From the NCBI RefSeq assembly GCF_007971525.1, contig NZ_CP042437.1:7316001-7380000 (forward strand): a stretch of DNA of 64,000 bases. Reading direction: 5' to 3'. Below the pieces are notes generated by a model. It ran no database searches and was not told where the DNA came from. It was given only the letters and a program-made list of their open reading frames with translations. Origin of the DNA: Mucilaginibacter ginsenosidivorax (GTDB lineage: Bacteria > Bacteroidota > Bacteroidia > Sphingobacteriales > Sphingobacteriaceae). This document shows positions 1-10,280 of the stretch, piece after piece (the stretch's first letter is position 1; every line of letters begins with the position of its first letter). The position numbers and the translations under genes were made by a program.

Positions 1-1721
1 AGACAACAGTAACTACATCGGGTTTAAGTATTAATGTATCGGCATCTGCCACCTACGAAACCTTATTTAAAGTTTACTATGGCGATTCGACAGCCGTTAA
101 CCCCGAGCCTTTTAAATCATTTTTAGAAGGGCAAACTTTAACCCACACTTACGCCGGTGCAGGTGTATATGTAGTTAGGGTTGTGGCCCTTAGTGGCGGC
201 GCAGCAACAACTACCTTGCTTGATACCATAAAAGTGGGCAAGCAAATAGATTTGCCTGTTACTTTTGATGATCCTAATTACGATTATACCATGAGCGATT
301 TTGGCGGTAATCAATCATCGGTAGCTGCCGACCCGGCCAACCCGGCTAATAAAGTTTTAAAAGCCATTAAAACAGCCGGAGCTGAAGTTTGGGCTGGTAC
401 CACCATCGGTACCTCCTTAGGTTTCGCAACTAAAATTCCTGTTACTGCCGCTTCATCAAAAATGAGCGTGCGGGTTTATTCGCCTGCAGCAGGATTGGAT
501 ATTAAACTAAAAATTGAAGACCATAACAACGGCAACCATGCTGTTGAAACCGATGTTAAAACAACCGTTGCCAATAAATGGGAAACGCTGACATTCGACT
601 TTAATTCGCCTGCCGCCGGCACACCAGGATTAAACGCGGCATATACTTATGACAAAGCATCATTGTTCTTTAATTTTGGCGTAAACGGCGATGGCAAGGC
701 CTATTATGCCGATGATCTTAAGTTTGTTCCATCGGCCCCTGCATTAACTCAGATAAACCTGCCGGTTACATTTGATGATGCCACGGTTAACTATACCATG
801 ACCGATTTTGGCAACAACCAAACAACCGATGCCATTGACCCAACCAACGCGGCCAATAAAGTAAAACTTACAACCAAGCCAAACGGCGCCGAAGTATGGG
901 CAGGTGTAACCATTGGTACACCGGCCGGCTTCCTTGCAAAAGTGCCGCTAACTGCAACAAGCAACAAAATGACGGTAAGGGTTTACTCGCCGGCGGCTGG
1001 TATTGATATCAAATTGAAGCTGGAAGATCATACCAATGGCGCCAATTCGGTCGAAACGGATGTGTTAAGCACTGTGGCTAATGGCTGGGAAACGCTGACC
1101 TTCGATTTTACCAAAAACGCATCCGGTACACCTGCTGTTAACTACGCCACTACTTATGATAAGGCATCCATCTTCTTTGATTTTGGTAATGCAGGTAACG
1201 GTAAAAAATTCTATTGGGATGATGTCAAGATGGCCGCCTCGGGGCCTGAAGTTTTGGGCATTCCGCTTACTTTTGAATCAGCTACGTTAAGCTATGCGTT
1301 TACCAATTTTAATGGCGGAACTGTGACTGTAATTGCCAACCCAAAGTCATCGGGTATAAATACCAGCGCCAAAGTTGGTAAAATGGTTAAAAATCCTGGC
1401 GAAACCTATGGCGGCAGCTATATTACATTACCAAACCCGATTGATTTTTCGACAAAGAAAACTTTTACAATGAAAGTTTACTCGCCAAGAGTGGGCGCCA
1501 AAGTATTACTGAAAGTTGAAAACCTGACGGACGGCGGTACAAGCTTCGAAAAAGAAGTAACCACCACCAAAGCCAATGAATGGGAAACGCTCACGTTTGA
1601 TTACAGCACCATCAACACTGCAAAATCATACCAAAAAGTAGTGCTGATATTTGATAACGGAACAAGTGGCGATGGATCTGCCAATTACACCTGGTTGTTT
1701 GATGATATTTCACTTAATTAA
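1..1721 (+). CDS. Partial PKD protein with three glycan-binding-like modules (5' end outside window)
   Basis: The reading frame is open from base 3, so the gene begins upstream of the window; the GTG at 183 is internal. The first ~65 visible residues look like the end of a PKD domain (YYGDS, then HTYAGAGVY). Three homologous modules of about 160 residues follow, at roughly 246-735, 756-1245 and 1257-1718. Each starts with LPVTFDD or LTFES and contains RVYSPAAG or KVYSPRVG and WETLTFD. Modules 1 and 2 are the most alike; module 3 is more diverged. The fold looks like a beta-sandwich carbohydrate-binding module, which is inferred. It sits 12 bases upstream of a PKD lipoprotein and two GH16 genes, so a surface glycan-binding role in a beta-glucan PUL is likely. 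I do not recognise a named family. Confidence 0.8.
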   Translation, partial: TTVTTSGLSINVSASATYETLFKVYYGDSTAVNPEPFKSFLEGQTLTHTYAGAGVYVVRVVALSGGAATTTLLDTIKVGKQIDLPVTFDDPNYDYTMSDFGGNQSSVAADPANPANKVLKAIKTAGAEVWAGTTIGTSLGFATKIPVTAASSKMSVRVYSPAAGLDIKLKIEDHNNGNHAVETDVKTTVANKWETLTFDFNSPAAGTPGLNAAYTYDKASLFFNFGVNGDGKAYYADDLKFVPSAPALTQINLPVTFDDATVNYTMTDFGNNQTTDAIDPTNAANKVKLTTKPNGAEVWAGVTIGTPAGFLAKVPLTATSNKMTVRVYSPAAGIDIKLKLEDHTNGANSVETDVLSTVANGWETLTFDFTKNASGTPAVNYATTYDKASIFFDFGNAGNGKKFYWDDVKMAASGPEVLGIPLTFESATLSYAFTNFNGGTVTVIANPKSSGINTSAKVGKMVKNPGETYGGSYITLPNPIDFSTKKTFTMKVYSPRVGAKVLLKVENLTDGGTSFEKEVTTTKANEWETLTFDYSTINTAKSYQKVVLIFDNGTSGDGSANYTWLFDDISLN

Positions 1722-1733
1722 TATTAACAGATC

Positions 1734-2630
1734 ATGAAATTCAATATAAAATTAATCGCCATATTTTTTGCCGCTGCCGCGATAGTTTATAGCAGCTGTA
1801 CAAAGCAAAAATATCAGTTCGGCAGTATCAAAACGCCGGCAGATCTTAAATTAACGGCAACTATTACCGGCGCCGATGCCGCAAATCCAGCGGGATCGGG
1901 TGCCGGCACTGTAGCTATAGCCGTAACTTCAAGCAACGCTATTACCTATAACATTGATTTTGGCGACGGTAACAAGCAAATTGTATCATCGGGTGTTATC
2001 ACCTACAAATACAATAACCCCGGCACATTTGATTATACCATTACGGTGAATGCCGTGGGTACCGGTGGTGTAACGTCAACCATTAGCAAAAAAATAACAG
2101 TTTATGTAGCCTATACTATTCCGCCGGCAATAGTTTCGGGCTTAACAGGCGGCTCATCGCGTACCTGGGTAACCGACAGAACAGCGCCCGGGCATGTAGG
2201 GGTGGGGCCAACCAATACGTTTACCCCGGATTACTATGCAGCCTCGCCAAATCAGCGTGCCGATTGTTTGTATGACGACGAGATAACTTTTACCAAAGAT
2301 GCCAATGGAAACATCATCATGACCATTGATAACAAAGGGCAATCATTTGTAATAGCTGCGTCAACCGCGCACTACGGGGTAAGTGGTGGCGATAATTGCT
2401 ATGCTATTGATGAAACAGGCGCTAAAAAGCTGGTATTTATGGATGCTTCATCCGGCTCAAATTCAGGCAATTCAACCATGGTGCAATTTGTTGTGCCGGG
2501 TAATGGATTAATTAACTTTGGTACCGGCGGCAATACCTACGAGATTTTATCAATCAGCGATACCAATATATCGTTACGCAACATCGGTATCGACGGACTG
2601 GCATGGTATCAAAAATTAAAAGTTAAATAA
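1734..2630 (+). CDS. PKD-domain lipoprotein, probable surface glycan-binding protein
   Basis: This is a 298-residue lipoprotein with a signal peptide ending at Cys22 (IVYSSC). A single PKD domain spans about residues 35-126, shown by NIDFGDGN and YKYNNPGTFDYTITV. The remaining ~170 residues start with GLTGGSSRTWV and APGHVGVGP, a tail I associate with PKD lipoproteins encoded next to GH16 genes. It has no catalytic motif I can see. It lies between the partial PKD/CBM-like gene and a GH16 gene with spacings of 12 and 7 bases, so it is surely in the same operon. The likely role is holding beta-glucan at the cell surface; this is inferred from position and architecture. Confidence 0.8.
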   Translation: MKFNIKLIAIFFAAAAIVYSSCTKQKYQFGSIKTPADLKLTATITGADAANPAGSGAGTVAIAVTSSNAITYNIDFGDGNKQIVSSGVITYKYNNPGTFDYTITVNAVGTGGVTSTISKKITVYVAYTIPPAIVSGLTGGSSRTWVTDRTAPGHVGVGPTNTFTPDYYAASPNQRADCLYDDEITFTKDANGNIIMTIDNKGQSFVIAASTAHYGVSGGDNCYAIDETGAKKLVFMDASSGSNSGNSTMVQFVVPGNGLINFGTGGNTYEILSISDTNISLRNIGIDGLAWYQKLKVK

Positions 2631-2637
2631 CCAGGAT

Positions 2638-3693
2638 ATGAAATTTTTAAAAGTGGTAATATTAATTCTACTGGCATCATCATTTGCCGCTTGCAGTAAA
2701 AAAAGCAGCGGTACGGGTACGCCAAATAATCCACCCACCGGGCTGGATATGACATCAAACGTAAGCACGGACGCCAGTGGCAATGTAACGTTTAACGCTA
2801 CCGCCACCAATGCGGTAAGTTATGAGTTTGATTTTGGTAATGGCGTTTTTCAAACATCTGCTTCAGGATCAGTAACCTATAAGTATCCGGCAGCGGGTAC
2901 TTATACGGTAAAAGTTACGGCAAAAAGCGGTACAGGGCAAACAGCCGTCAAATCTATCCAGGTAACGGTTTCATTAACCGCAGACACCGGAGGCGGAACA
3001 GGGGCAGGGGCCACCTGGGCCGAGGAGTTCAATACCGACGGTGCGCCAAATTCGGCAATATGGGGATATGATCTGGGAAACAATAATGGCTGGGGCAATA
3101 ATGAGCTTGAATATTACACCAACCGGAGCGATAACGTTATCATATCGGGCGGAACACTGAAGATAAAACTCAAAAAAGAGGATTATATGGGCAGCGCTTA
3201 CACATCGGCAAGAATTTTGACGCTTAACAAGTTCTCGTTCAAGTATGGTAAGATAGAAATAAGGGCCAAAATGCCTGCCGGCTCTGGTACATGGCCTGCC
3301 ATTTGGGCAATGGGCGATGATATTGCTACTAATCCCTGGCCCGGTTGCGGCGAGATAGACATTGTTGAGCACCTTGGCCGCGATTTGAATAAGATTTATG
3401 GTACGGTACATTATCCGGGCCATTCGGGCGGCAATTCTGTAGGAGGCACTACGGTAATTACAGGCGCCACTACCGATTTTCATAGGTATGCTATAGATTG
3501 GTCGGCAGCGGCTATCAAATTTATGGTTGATGACGTAGTTTATTTTACCGTGCCTAATGACAATAGCTTGCCATTTAACCACAAATTTTTTATCATACTT
3601 AATGTGGCTATGGGGGGTAATTTTGGAGGCGCGGTTGATCCTGCATTTAATAACGCACAAATGGAAGTTGATTATATCCGGCTTTACCAATAA
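2638..3693 (+). CDS. GH16 beta-glucanase lipoprotein with N-terminal PKD domain
   Basis: This 351-residue lipoprotein has its lipobox at SFAAC (Cys19). A PKD domain occupies residues about 40-112. A GH16 catalytic domain follows from about 125 to the end and carries the family signature E239-I-D241-I-V-E244, in which the two Glu act as nucleophile and acid/base. WAEEFN, NNNGWGNNELEYY and WPAIWAMG are typical of laminarinase-type GH16 enzymes. The expected reaction is endo-cleavage of beta-1,3 (or mixed-linkage) glucan on the outer cell surface. The ATG lies 7 bases after the stop of the PKD lipoprotein gene. The laminarin preference is inferred from sequence style, not shown. Confidence 0.92.
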   Translation: MKFLKVVILILLASSFAACSKKSSGTGTPNNPPTGLDMTSNVSTDASGNVTFNATATNAVSYEFDFGNGVFQTSASGSVTYKYPAAGTYTVKVTAKSGTGQTAVKSIQVTVSLTADTGGGTGAGATWAEEFNTDGAPNSAIWGYDLGNNNGWGNNELEYYTNRSDNVIISGGTLKIKLKKEDYMGSAYTSARILTLNKFSFKYGKIEIRAKMPAGSGTWPAIWAMGDDIATNPWPGCGEIDIVEHLGRDLNKIYGTVHYPGHSGGNSVGGTTVITGATTDFHRYAIDWSAAAIKFMVDDVVYFTVPNDNSLPFNHKFFIILNVAMGGNFGGAVDPAFNNAQMEVDYIRLYQ

Positions 3694-3790
3694 GTTTAAC
3701 TTGCAACGCCATTTACCTGCGCATAAAGCCTGGGTAGATGGTGTTGTAATTAATACTACAACTAATTAAAAATTCACTTAATCATAATTT

Positions 3791-4687
3791 ATGATAAACT
3801 ATCGAAAGTATAGGTACTGTTTTTTTCTGCCGCTTTGTGCTATGCTGATGCCAACAACACCGAGCTTTGCTCAAAAGAAAAAATCGACATTAAAAACGGC
3901 AGAAAAAGTAATTTTTTTTGACGATTTCTCTGAAAAGAAACTGGATCGCAGTAAGTGGGGGGCCGAAATAACAGGTCAGCATAACAACAATGAATTGCAG
4001 GCCTACATCGATACCAACACTACGGCCTTCCTGGTAAACGGCGCAGCAGCCGAAGGAGCTAAAAATGGCGCTTTGGTAATAAGACCACAATCGATGCCAG
4101 GTTTTAAAACAAAAGACGGACAAAATTTTGATTTTATATCGGCTCGATTAACTACCGAAAATAAATTTGAGTTTACCTACGGCAAAGCCGAAGCAAGGAT
4201 TAAACTTACTGATGGCGCCGGACTTTGGCCCGCCTGGTGGATGCTGGGTAAAGGCGCCTGGCCCGAGTGTGGCGAAATTGACATTATGGAATACGTAGGC
4301 GAAAAGGATTGGGCAAGTGCTGCCGTGCACGGCCCCGGCTACTTTGGCGAAACTCCTTTTGTAAACCGGCAGTATTTTACAGCCGGAAACGATGTTACCC
4401 AATGGCATACCTATGCTGTTGAATGGACACCCGATGCCTTGAATTTTATTTACGATGGCAAATTGATGTTCAGGGTAAATAAAAAAATGACAAATCATTA
4501 TGGCAAGTGGGCATTTGATACCAAAAAATACCTTATCCTGAACTATGCTTTAGGTGGTGCTTATCCTGTAAAAATAAATGGTGTAACATCGCCGTATAAC
4601 GGTATGCCGGCATCGTCAGTTAATCTTGTTAAAAACGGTGAAGCAAAGATGCTGGTTGATTGGGTTAGGGTAACTCAAAAAGAGTAA
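3791..4687 (+). CDS. GH16 beta-glucanase, soluble secreted form
   Basis: This is a 298-residue protein with a Sec signal peptide ending at PSFAQ and no lipobox Cys, so it is probably periplasmic. The GH16 domain covers about residues 38-297 with the catalytic signature E162-I-D164-I-M-E167. GQHNNNELQAY and LWPAWWML match the substrate-cleft strands of the family. It is the last gene of the plus-strand beta-glucan operon; the gap from the lipoprotein GH16 is about 97 bases and a terminator follows at 4712. A plausible division of labour is that the lipoprotein enzyme cuts the polymer at the surface and this one trims imported oligosaccharides. That is inference from localisation signals. Confidence 0.92.
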   Translation: MINYRKYRYCFFLPLCAMLMPTTPSFAQKKKSTLKTAEKVIFFDDFSEKKLDRSKWGAEITGQHNNNELQAYIDTNTTAFLVNGAAAEGAKNGALVIRPQSMPGFKTKDGQNFDFISARLTTENKFEFTYGKAEARIKLTDGAGLWPAWWMLGKGAWPECGEIDIMEYVGEKDWASAAVHGPGYFGETPFVNRQYFTAGNDVTQWHTYAVEWTPDALNFIYDGKLMFRVNKKMTNHYGKWAFDTKKYLILNYALGGAYPVKINGVTSPYNGMPASSVNLVKNGEAKMLVDWVRVTQKE

Positions 4688-4711
4688 CATTTAACAAAGT
4701 CTTTTGAATTT

Positions 4712-4741
4712 AAAACCGGCTGCTACAGTCGGTTTTTTTTT
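4712..4741 (+). terminator. Rho-independent terminator after the GH16 operon
   Basis: The stem is AAAACCG (4712-4718) with CGGTTTT (4730-4736), the loop is 11 bases, and the run of T continues to 4741. It lies 24 bases after the GH16 stop codon, which marks the end of the beta-glucan operon. Confidence 0.8.
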
Positions 4742-4904
4742 GTGATTTGAAATTTAACAGGCGGTTCAGCTATAAAAAATGAAAAATTAAGCGAAAAATT
4801 TTACGAAGCGGCAAACCATTTTCTTTTTTTTTCGTATAAAGGTTGAGATTTGATTTCTATAAAAACAGTGTGGTAGGCTATGTTATTGGTTGTAAATAAT
4901 TTAC

Positions 4905-4927
4905 CGGTTTAAGTATTATTTAAACCG
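4905..4927 (+). promoter_or_regulatory. Inverted repeat upstream of the giant T9SS protein gene
   Basis: Arms CGGTTTAA (4905-4912) and TTAAACCG (4920-4927) form a perfect 8-base inverted repeat with a 7-base spacer. It ends 43 bases before the ATG of the large gene. It could be an operator or a 5'UTR hairpin. No T-run follows, so a terminator is unlikely. Confidence 0.45.
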
Positions 4928-4970
4928 AACCTTATTATCATAAAGCTGAAACTAATAGATATTGAGGTTA

Positions 4971-7900
4971 ATGAAGATCCGTCTACTTTTTTTAATTTTT
5001 TTGCTTACTTCCCTGCGTGGCTTTAGTCAGTCATGCTCTTTATCTGTATCTATAACTTCTTCCGAGCCGGGCATATGTGCAGGTAACACCATTGGTTTAA
5101 CAGCTACGCCCTCTGGTGGTACCGGCAGCTATGATTATGCCTGGAGTACCGGCGAAACTGTTAACCCAATTCATGTAAACAAAGCAGGTAATTATACGGT
5201 AACCGTCACCGACAAAACTTCTGGTTGCACAGCCAGCAAAACAATTACGGTGAGTATTACACCAACGCCAGCCGCACCCGTAGTAACGGGTGGAGGTACA
5301 CTTTGCAAGGGAACAATAGCCCATCTTCAGATTACCTCGGCCGGAGATAGCTTTCAATGGTATACACAGGCTTCCGGCGGCAGTCCCTTTCATACCGGTA
5401 TTAGTTACGATACGCCTCCTGTTAACGCTTATGCAGCTTACTATGTTGAAACCACCACTGCCGGCTGTACAAGCGCCAGGGTTGCGGTCTATGTTAATGT
5501 TTTAGGTCAACCGACGGCCCACAATGTTAAAGCCTGTGCAGGCAGCCCGGTTACCCTATCAGTAAGTGATGGTGACAATTATAGCTGGTATACCTCAAAT
5601 ACGTCAACAAACGTGGTTAATTCCGGCCCAACGCTCACCATAGCATCATTAAATAATTCAGTAACTTATTATGTTTCCTCAACTGTTAACGGTTGCACAA
5701 GCCAGCGTACTGCCGTATCGGCAACGGTAACCTCGGCGCCGCAATCGCCTACTGTTACTAATAATAACCCGGTATGTTCAGGTTCTGTAATTACTTTGCA
5801 TGCCGATGCACCATCTGGTGTAGTTGATTGGTTTGATACACCATCGGGCGGCACCCCATTAATATCAAGCCCCGATTATACAACTCCGGTGCTTACTGCC
5901 AATACCACCTACTATGTACAAAATACGTTAAATGATTGCCAGAGTTCCCGTGTACCGGTTACAGTTACGGTAACGCCTATACCCGCAGCCCCGCCACAAC
6001 AAACCGTAAATAGCTGTTATAATAGCAGTGCCCACCTTACTGCAGGCACAACAGGCACCTACCAATGGTATGCTGATGCAGATGGTAAACATTTTTTAAA
6101 GCAAGGCCTTACCTATGATACCCCACCATTAACCCATGATATTACTTACTATCTTATGGCCGTTAATTCAGGCTGTAACAGTACGCTCAGCCCGGTAAAT
6201 GTTGTGGTCGCGCCGCTTGTTCCGGCGCCATCGGTATTAAACCCACCCCTTACCTGTTACGGTTCCACAGCCGAGCTTACCGCTACCGCTCCAGGAGGTA
6301 CCTACCAGTGGTTTGCGACTGCTACAGATAATAATGCATTACCGGTTACCCAGAACGGAAAATTCACAACGCCGGCGTTAACCACCACCACTACCTATTA
6401 TGTACAAACAGTAGTAGGGCAATGCACAAGCGCCCGTACCGCGGTAAAGGTACCTGTATTAGGCCAGGTAAGTCAACCGGTAATACGTGATACCAGCACC
6501 TGCTCTGGAAACCCTGTAACATTAACAGCAAGCGGACCTGCCGGAAATTATGCATGGTATGATAGCAGTAATACGCTTATACAGCTTGGGCAAACATTTA
6601 CCACCCCGGCATTAACATCTACAACAACATACACTGTACAACTTACGGTGAATGGCTGCGCCAGCGCACCTGCTCCGGTAAAGGTGACTGTTACACCGTT
6701 GCCACAATCGCCGGTAGCGGGGCCGTCGCCTACAATTTGCCCCGGTACCACTGCCAATCTTACAGCCAGCGTACCCGCAGGCGAAAGTATCGACTGGTAT
6801 GCAGTACCCTCGGGAGGTGTATCTTTGCATACAGGTAACAGTTATACAACGCCACCATTATCTGCCAATACAACTTATTATCTGCAGAGCACGTCGGGAG
6901 CCTGCACCAGCGCGCGTACTCCAATAACCGTTAATGTTGATAACAGCGGTACTACGTTTGCTTATCCATCGTCGACATTTGCAACAACAGGCGCAAATCC
7001 AACGCCCACTATTATCAATCCATCTGGTAGTGGCACCTTCAGCGCACCTTCGGGTATCGTATTTATAAGTACCACCACAGGGCAAATCAATGTGGGCGCA
7101 AGCAGTCCAGGCAGTTATATTATTGTTTATACCAGTAGCGGAACTTGCTCGGGAACCTATTCTGTTCCTGTAACCATTACCGATAAACCCAATACCGCTT
7201 TTACATACAATACCCCTATATGTAAAACCGGGGCTAACCCTAAACCTCAATTTGCAGCCGGTGCCAGCGCAGGTGTTTTCACTGCATCGCCGGCCGGATT
7301 AACTTTTGTAGATAGTTTTACCGGCGAAATAGACTTGAAAAATACAACCAAAGGAACATATACTATTCAAAATACCATACCTCCCAGCGGCGGTTTTGCA
7401 GGCGACTCGTCGACTTTTAAAATTACCATTGATGACGCGGTTGTAATTAGCGCCGGGGGCAATCAGAGTGTACCGCTAAATACCCCGGTAACTTTAAATG
7501 GCAGCATAACCGGTGCATCAGGAGGTACCTGGTCTGGCGGGGCAGGAAAATTTTCGAACGTTAACGACCTGCACGCTGTTTATACACCAGCAGTTGATGA
7601 AAGCAAGGCTGTGCTCACTTTAGTTTCAAATAAGCCCGCCGGGGCGTGTAATGCAGCATCGGCAACGGTAACCATTTTGTTTAACACGCCTCCGCCGGCG
7701 CCTACTGCCAAAGATGTCCAGATTTGTACGGGCAGCAGTGCTACACTAACGGCTACTGCGCCGGGGGGGAACTATGATTGGTTCAATGTAGCTAACGGTG
7801 GTTCGTCAATAAAGCAAGGTGCAACTTACACTACTCCTGTACTAACGGCTACCACAACCTATTATGTCCAAACCACTGTAAACGGGCTTAAAAGTCCACG

Positions 7901-10280
7901 TACAGCAGTAACAGTTACCATTTATGATGTACCGCCCACACCCGCAACTTCGGCAGATACGGTTGTTATTTGCGCAGGTGGCACCGCAAAATTTGTTGCA
8001 AGCGGTTCTGTTGGCAACTACCAGTGGTTTAACGAAAGCGGGCAAACCGTGGCTACGGGAGCTACTTTTACAACATCGCCATTAAACACCAGCACCTTTT
8101 ATAATGTACAAAGTGTAATTGGGCAATGCGTAAGTGCAATGAAAAAGGTAGTTGTTATAGTTAATTCAATACCCTATATCACCAGTACCTCAAGCGGTTT
8201 TATTTGTAGCGGCAACCCTTTAAATTATACTATAACAGCCAATTTGCCAAATGCTACATTTAATTGGCGCCGGGCAGCTGTAGCAGGCATCAGTAACCCG
8301 GCAGTATCAAACCAAACCAATGCTTTAATTTCAGAAACGCTAATCAACACCACGGCCAATCCTATAAATGTAACATACGCAATAACACCAATAGGTGGCA
8401 CATGCTCAGGCACGCCTATTAATTATGTTGTTACAGTTTACCCCACACCATTGATAACCAGCCGGGCTAAGGATACAATTTGCAATGGCACCTCTGCCAA
8501 TTACACAATAAAATTTAACACTGCTAACACCTCATTTAGCTGGGGCAGGGCCGCGGTGCCCGGCATTACCAATAATGCCGTAAGCGGGCAGGCCTCAAAT
8601 GTTATCAGGGAGGTTTTATATAATACAAATACAACCCCGGTTGACGTTGTTTATACTATTAATTATAAAACAAATGATTGCGACGGGGCGCCATTTAGCT
8701 GGGTGGTTACTGTTAACCCGGCACTTAATATTACCAGCGATACTACATCCCTGGCATGTAACCAAACGCCGCAAAATTATACTATTACATCAAATGTGCC
8801 CACTGCAACTTTTACCTGGAGCAGGGCGGCGGTACCGGGTATCAGCAACGCGGCAGCTACCGGAAACAGCGCTTTGATTGATGAGACTTTAATAAACACA
8901 ACAATATCGGCTGTGACCGTTAATTATATTTTAACGCCGATTGCCTATGGTTGTACCGGCCTCCCATTTACGCATCCGGTAAAAGTTAACCCCAAGCCCG
9001 GTGTGCCGCCTGCAAACAGTAATTCGCCGGTGTGCCTGGGCAACACCATTAATTTACGTACGCCATCTTTGGCCGGCGCCACATATATGTGGACAGGACC
9101 TAATGGCTATTCATCAACATCACAAAACCCGGATGTCCCCGCTACTATTGCAAGTGCAGGTACGTATAACTTATTTGTTACGGTTGGGGGCTGTACAAGT
9201 GATGCCGGTGTAACCACGGTGCAGGTAAACCAACCGCCACTGGCTAAAGCTACCGGGCCACTATTGGTGTGTGTTAACGCTACATCAATTCCGCTTAAAG
9301 GGTCGGTAACTGGTGGCACTACAACAGGTATCTGGTCGTCAAGCAATCCGAAGGGGAAATTTTTACCATCTTCAACCACCATTGATAATGTGCAATACAT
9401 CCCATCGGCCGAAGAAAAGGCCGTAGGTAATGTTACCATAACCCTGTCATCTACCAGCAAGGACGATTGTACTATATCAACCTCAACCCTAAATATTGTA
9501 TATGGGCAAGAGCCGGGCGCCGATGCCGGTAAAGACCAGAATGTTTGTTCGCAGGATCAATTGGTACAATTGGCCGGTAAAATTCTGGTGCCGGGTGCTA
9601 CAGGTTTCTGGAGCACGGCTAAAGGCGATGGCCAGTTTCATTCAGGCAACCAGGTTAATGCATCATATTCGCCGGGTCCCAACGATATCAAGAATGGTTC
9701 AGTTATGTTAACTTTTAATGTAGATAACTCGGGCCAGTGCTATACGCCATCTGATTCGGTTAAGATAACATTCTTCGGCCCGGCCGCGCTTACTACCGAA
9801 AAAACAAGATATGTGTTAAAAGATAAAACGATTACGCTGCATCCGTCGGTAAATGATAATACCGTTGCATATTTATGGGCGCCCAATTATAATATCAGCG
9901 ATATTCATATTAAAGAGCCGGTAATAACAGGAAGCGTGGATACAACGTATACCTTAACCATCACCGATAGTTTAGGTTGTGTAACTACCGGTAAAACCCA
10001 TATTGTGGTATCGCCAACACTTTCGGTCTCCAATGCTTTCTCGCCCAATGGCGATGGTACTAACGATACATGGGAGATAACAGGGCTTGTAGCTTACGAA
10101 AATTCGACAGTGGATGTGTTTAACCGTTATGGAACCCTGATATTCCATTCCAAAGGTTATGGAGTACCCTGGGACGGTAAATCAAACGGCCAACCTGTAC
10201 CTGTGGGGGTTTATTACTTTATTGTAGATACTAAGGTGAACGGGCAAAGGTTTACAGGATATGTTACGGTTTTGCGTTGA
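4971..10280 (+). CDS. Giant Ig/PKD-repeat surface protein with T9SS type B (CHU_C) sorting domain
   Basis: The start is taken as the ATG at 4971; a TTG 9 bases upstream is in frame but less likely because the signal peptide (MKIRLLFLIFLLTS to GFSQS) begins at the ATG. The protein has 1769 residues. A first PKD/SprB-like repeat is followed by about nine Ig-like repeats of roughly 80 residues with a recurrent pattern of C-x-G, YxWYxx, TTYYVQ and GCTSAR. Three PKD-like repeats with WxRAAVPGI, further PKD domains, and a C-terminal domain of about 85 residues come next. That last domain begins NAFSPNGDGTNDTWEI and ends YVTVLR, the gliding motility-associated CHU_C/T9SS type B signal. It is therefore expected to be exported through T9SS and held at or released from the cell surface. 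An adhesin role is inferred; no enzyme domain is visible. Its TGA lies within the arm of an inverted repeat. Confidence 0.9.
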   Translation: MKIRLLFLIFLLTSLRGFSQSCSLSVSITSSEPGICAGNTIGLTATPSGGTGSYDYAWSTGETVNPIHVNKAGNYTVTVTDKTSGCTASKTITVSITPTPAAPVVTGGGTLCKGTIAHLQITSAGDSFQWYTQASGGSPFHTGISYDTPPVNAYAAYYVETTTAGCTSARVAVYVNVLGQPTAHNVKACAGSPVTLSVSDGDNYSWYTSNTSTNVVNSGPTLTIASLNNSVTYYVSSTVNGCTSQRTAVSATVTSAPQSPTVTNNNPVCSGSVITLHADAPSGVVDWFDTPSGGTPLISSPDYTTPVLTANTTYYVQNTLNDCQSSRVPVTVTVTPIPAAPPQQTVNSCYNSSAHLTAGTTGTYQWYADADGKHFLKQGLTYDTPPLTHDITYYLMAVNSGCNSTLSPVNVVVAPLVPAPSVLNPPLTCYGSTAELTATAPGGTYQWFATATDNNALPVTQNGKFTTPALTTTTTYYVQTVVGQCTSARTAVKVPVLGQVSQPVIRDTSTCSGNPVTLTASGPAGNYAWYDSSNTLIQLGQTFTTPALTSTTTYTVQLTVNGCASAPAPVKVTVTPLPQSPVAGPSPTICPGTTANLTASVPAGESIDWYAVPSGGVSLHTGNSYTTPPLSANTTYYLQSTSGACTSARTPITVNVDNSGTTFAYPSSTFATTGANPTPTIINPSGSGTFSAPSGIVFISTTTGQINVGASSPGSYIIVYTSSGTCSGTYSVPVTITDKPNTAFTYNTPICKTGANPKPQFAAGASAGVFTASPAGLTFVDSFTGEIDLKNTTKGTYTIQNTIPPSGGFAGDSSTFKITIDDAVVISAGGNQSVPLNTPVTLNGSITGASGGTWSGGAGKFSNVNDLHAVYTPAVDESKAVLTLVSNKPAGACNAASATVTILFNTPPPAPTAKDVQICTGSSATLTATAPGGNYDWFNVANGGSSIKQGATYTTPVLTATTTYYVQTTVNGLKSPRTAVTVTIYDVPPTPATSADTVVICAGGTAKFVASGSVGNYQWFNESGQTVATGATFTTSPLNTSTFYNVQSVIGQCVSAMKKVVVIVNSIPYITSTSSGFICSGNPLNYTITANLPNATFNWRRAAVAGISNPAVSNQTNALISETLINTTANPINVTYAITPIGGTCSGTPINYVVTVYPTPLITSRAKDTICNGTSANYTIKFNTANTSFSWGRAAVPGITNNAVSGQASNVIREVLYNTNTTPVDVVYTINYKTNDCDGAPFSWVVTVNPALNITSDTTSLACNQTPQNYTITSNVPTATFTWSRAAVPGISNAAATGNSALIDETLINTTISAVTVNYILTPIAYGCTGLPFTHPVKVNPKPGVPPANSNSPVCLGNTINLRTPSLAGATYMWTGPNGYSSTSQNPDVPATIASAGTYNLFVTVGGCTSDAGVTTVQVNQPPLAKATGPLLVCVNATSIPLKGSVTGGTTTGIWSSSNPKGKFLPSSTTIDNVQYIPSAEEKAVGNVTITLSSTSKDDCTISTSTLNIVYGQEPGADAGKDQNVCSQDQLVQLAGKILVPGATGFWSTAKGDGQFHSGNQVNASYSPGPNDIKNGSVMLTFNVDNSGQCYTPSDSVKITFFGPAALTTEKTRYVLKDKTITLHPSVNDNTVAYLWAPNYNISDIHIKEPVITGSVDTTYTLTITDSLGCVTTGKTHIVVSPTLSVSNAFSPNGDGTNDTWEITGLVAYENSTVDVFNRYGTLIFHSKGYGVPWDGKSNGQPVPVGVYYFIVDTKVNGQRFTGYVTVLR

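Noticed and set aside
2974..3690. 238-codon open frame antisense to the GH16 lipoprotein gene
   Set aside because: It is a mirror frame of a certain GH16 gene with no domain sense.
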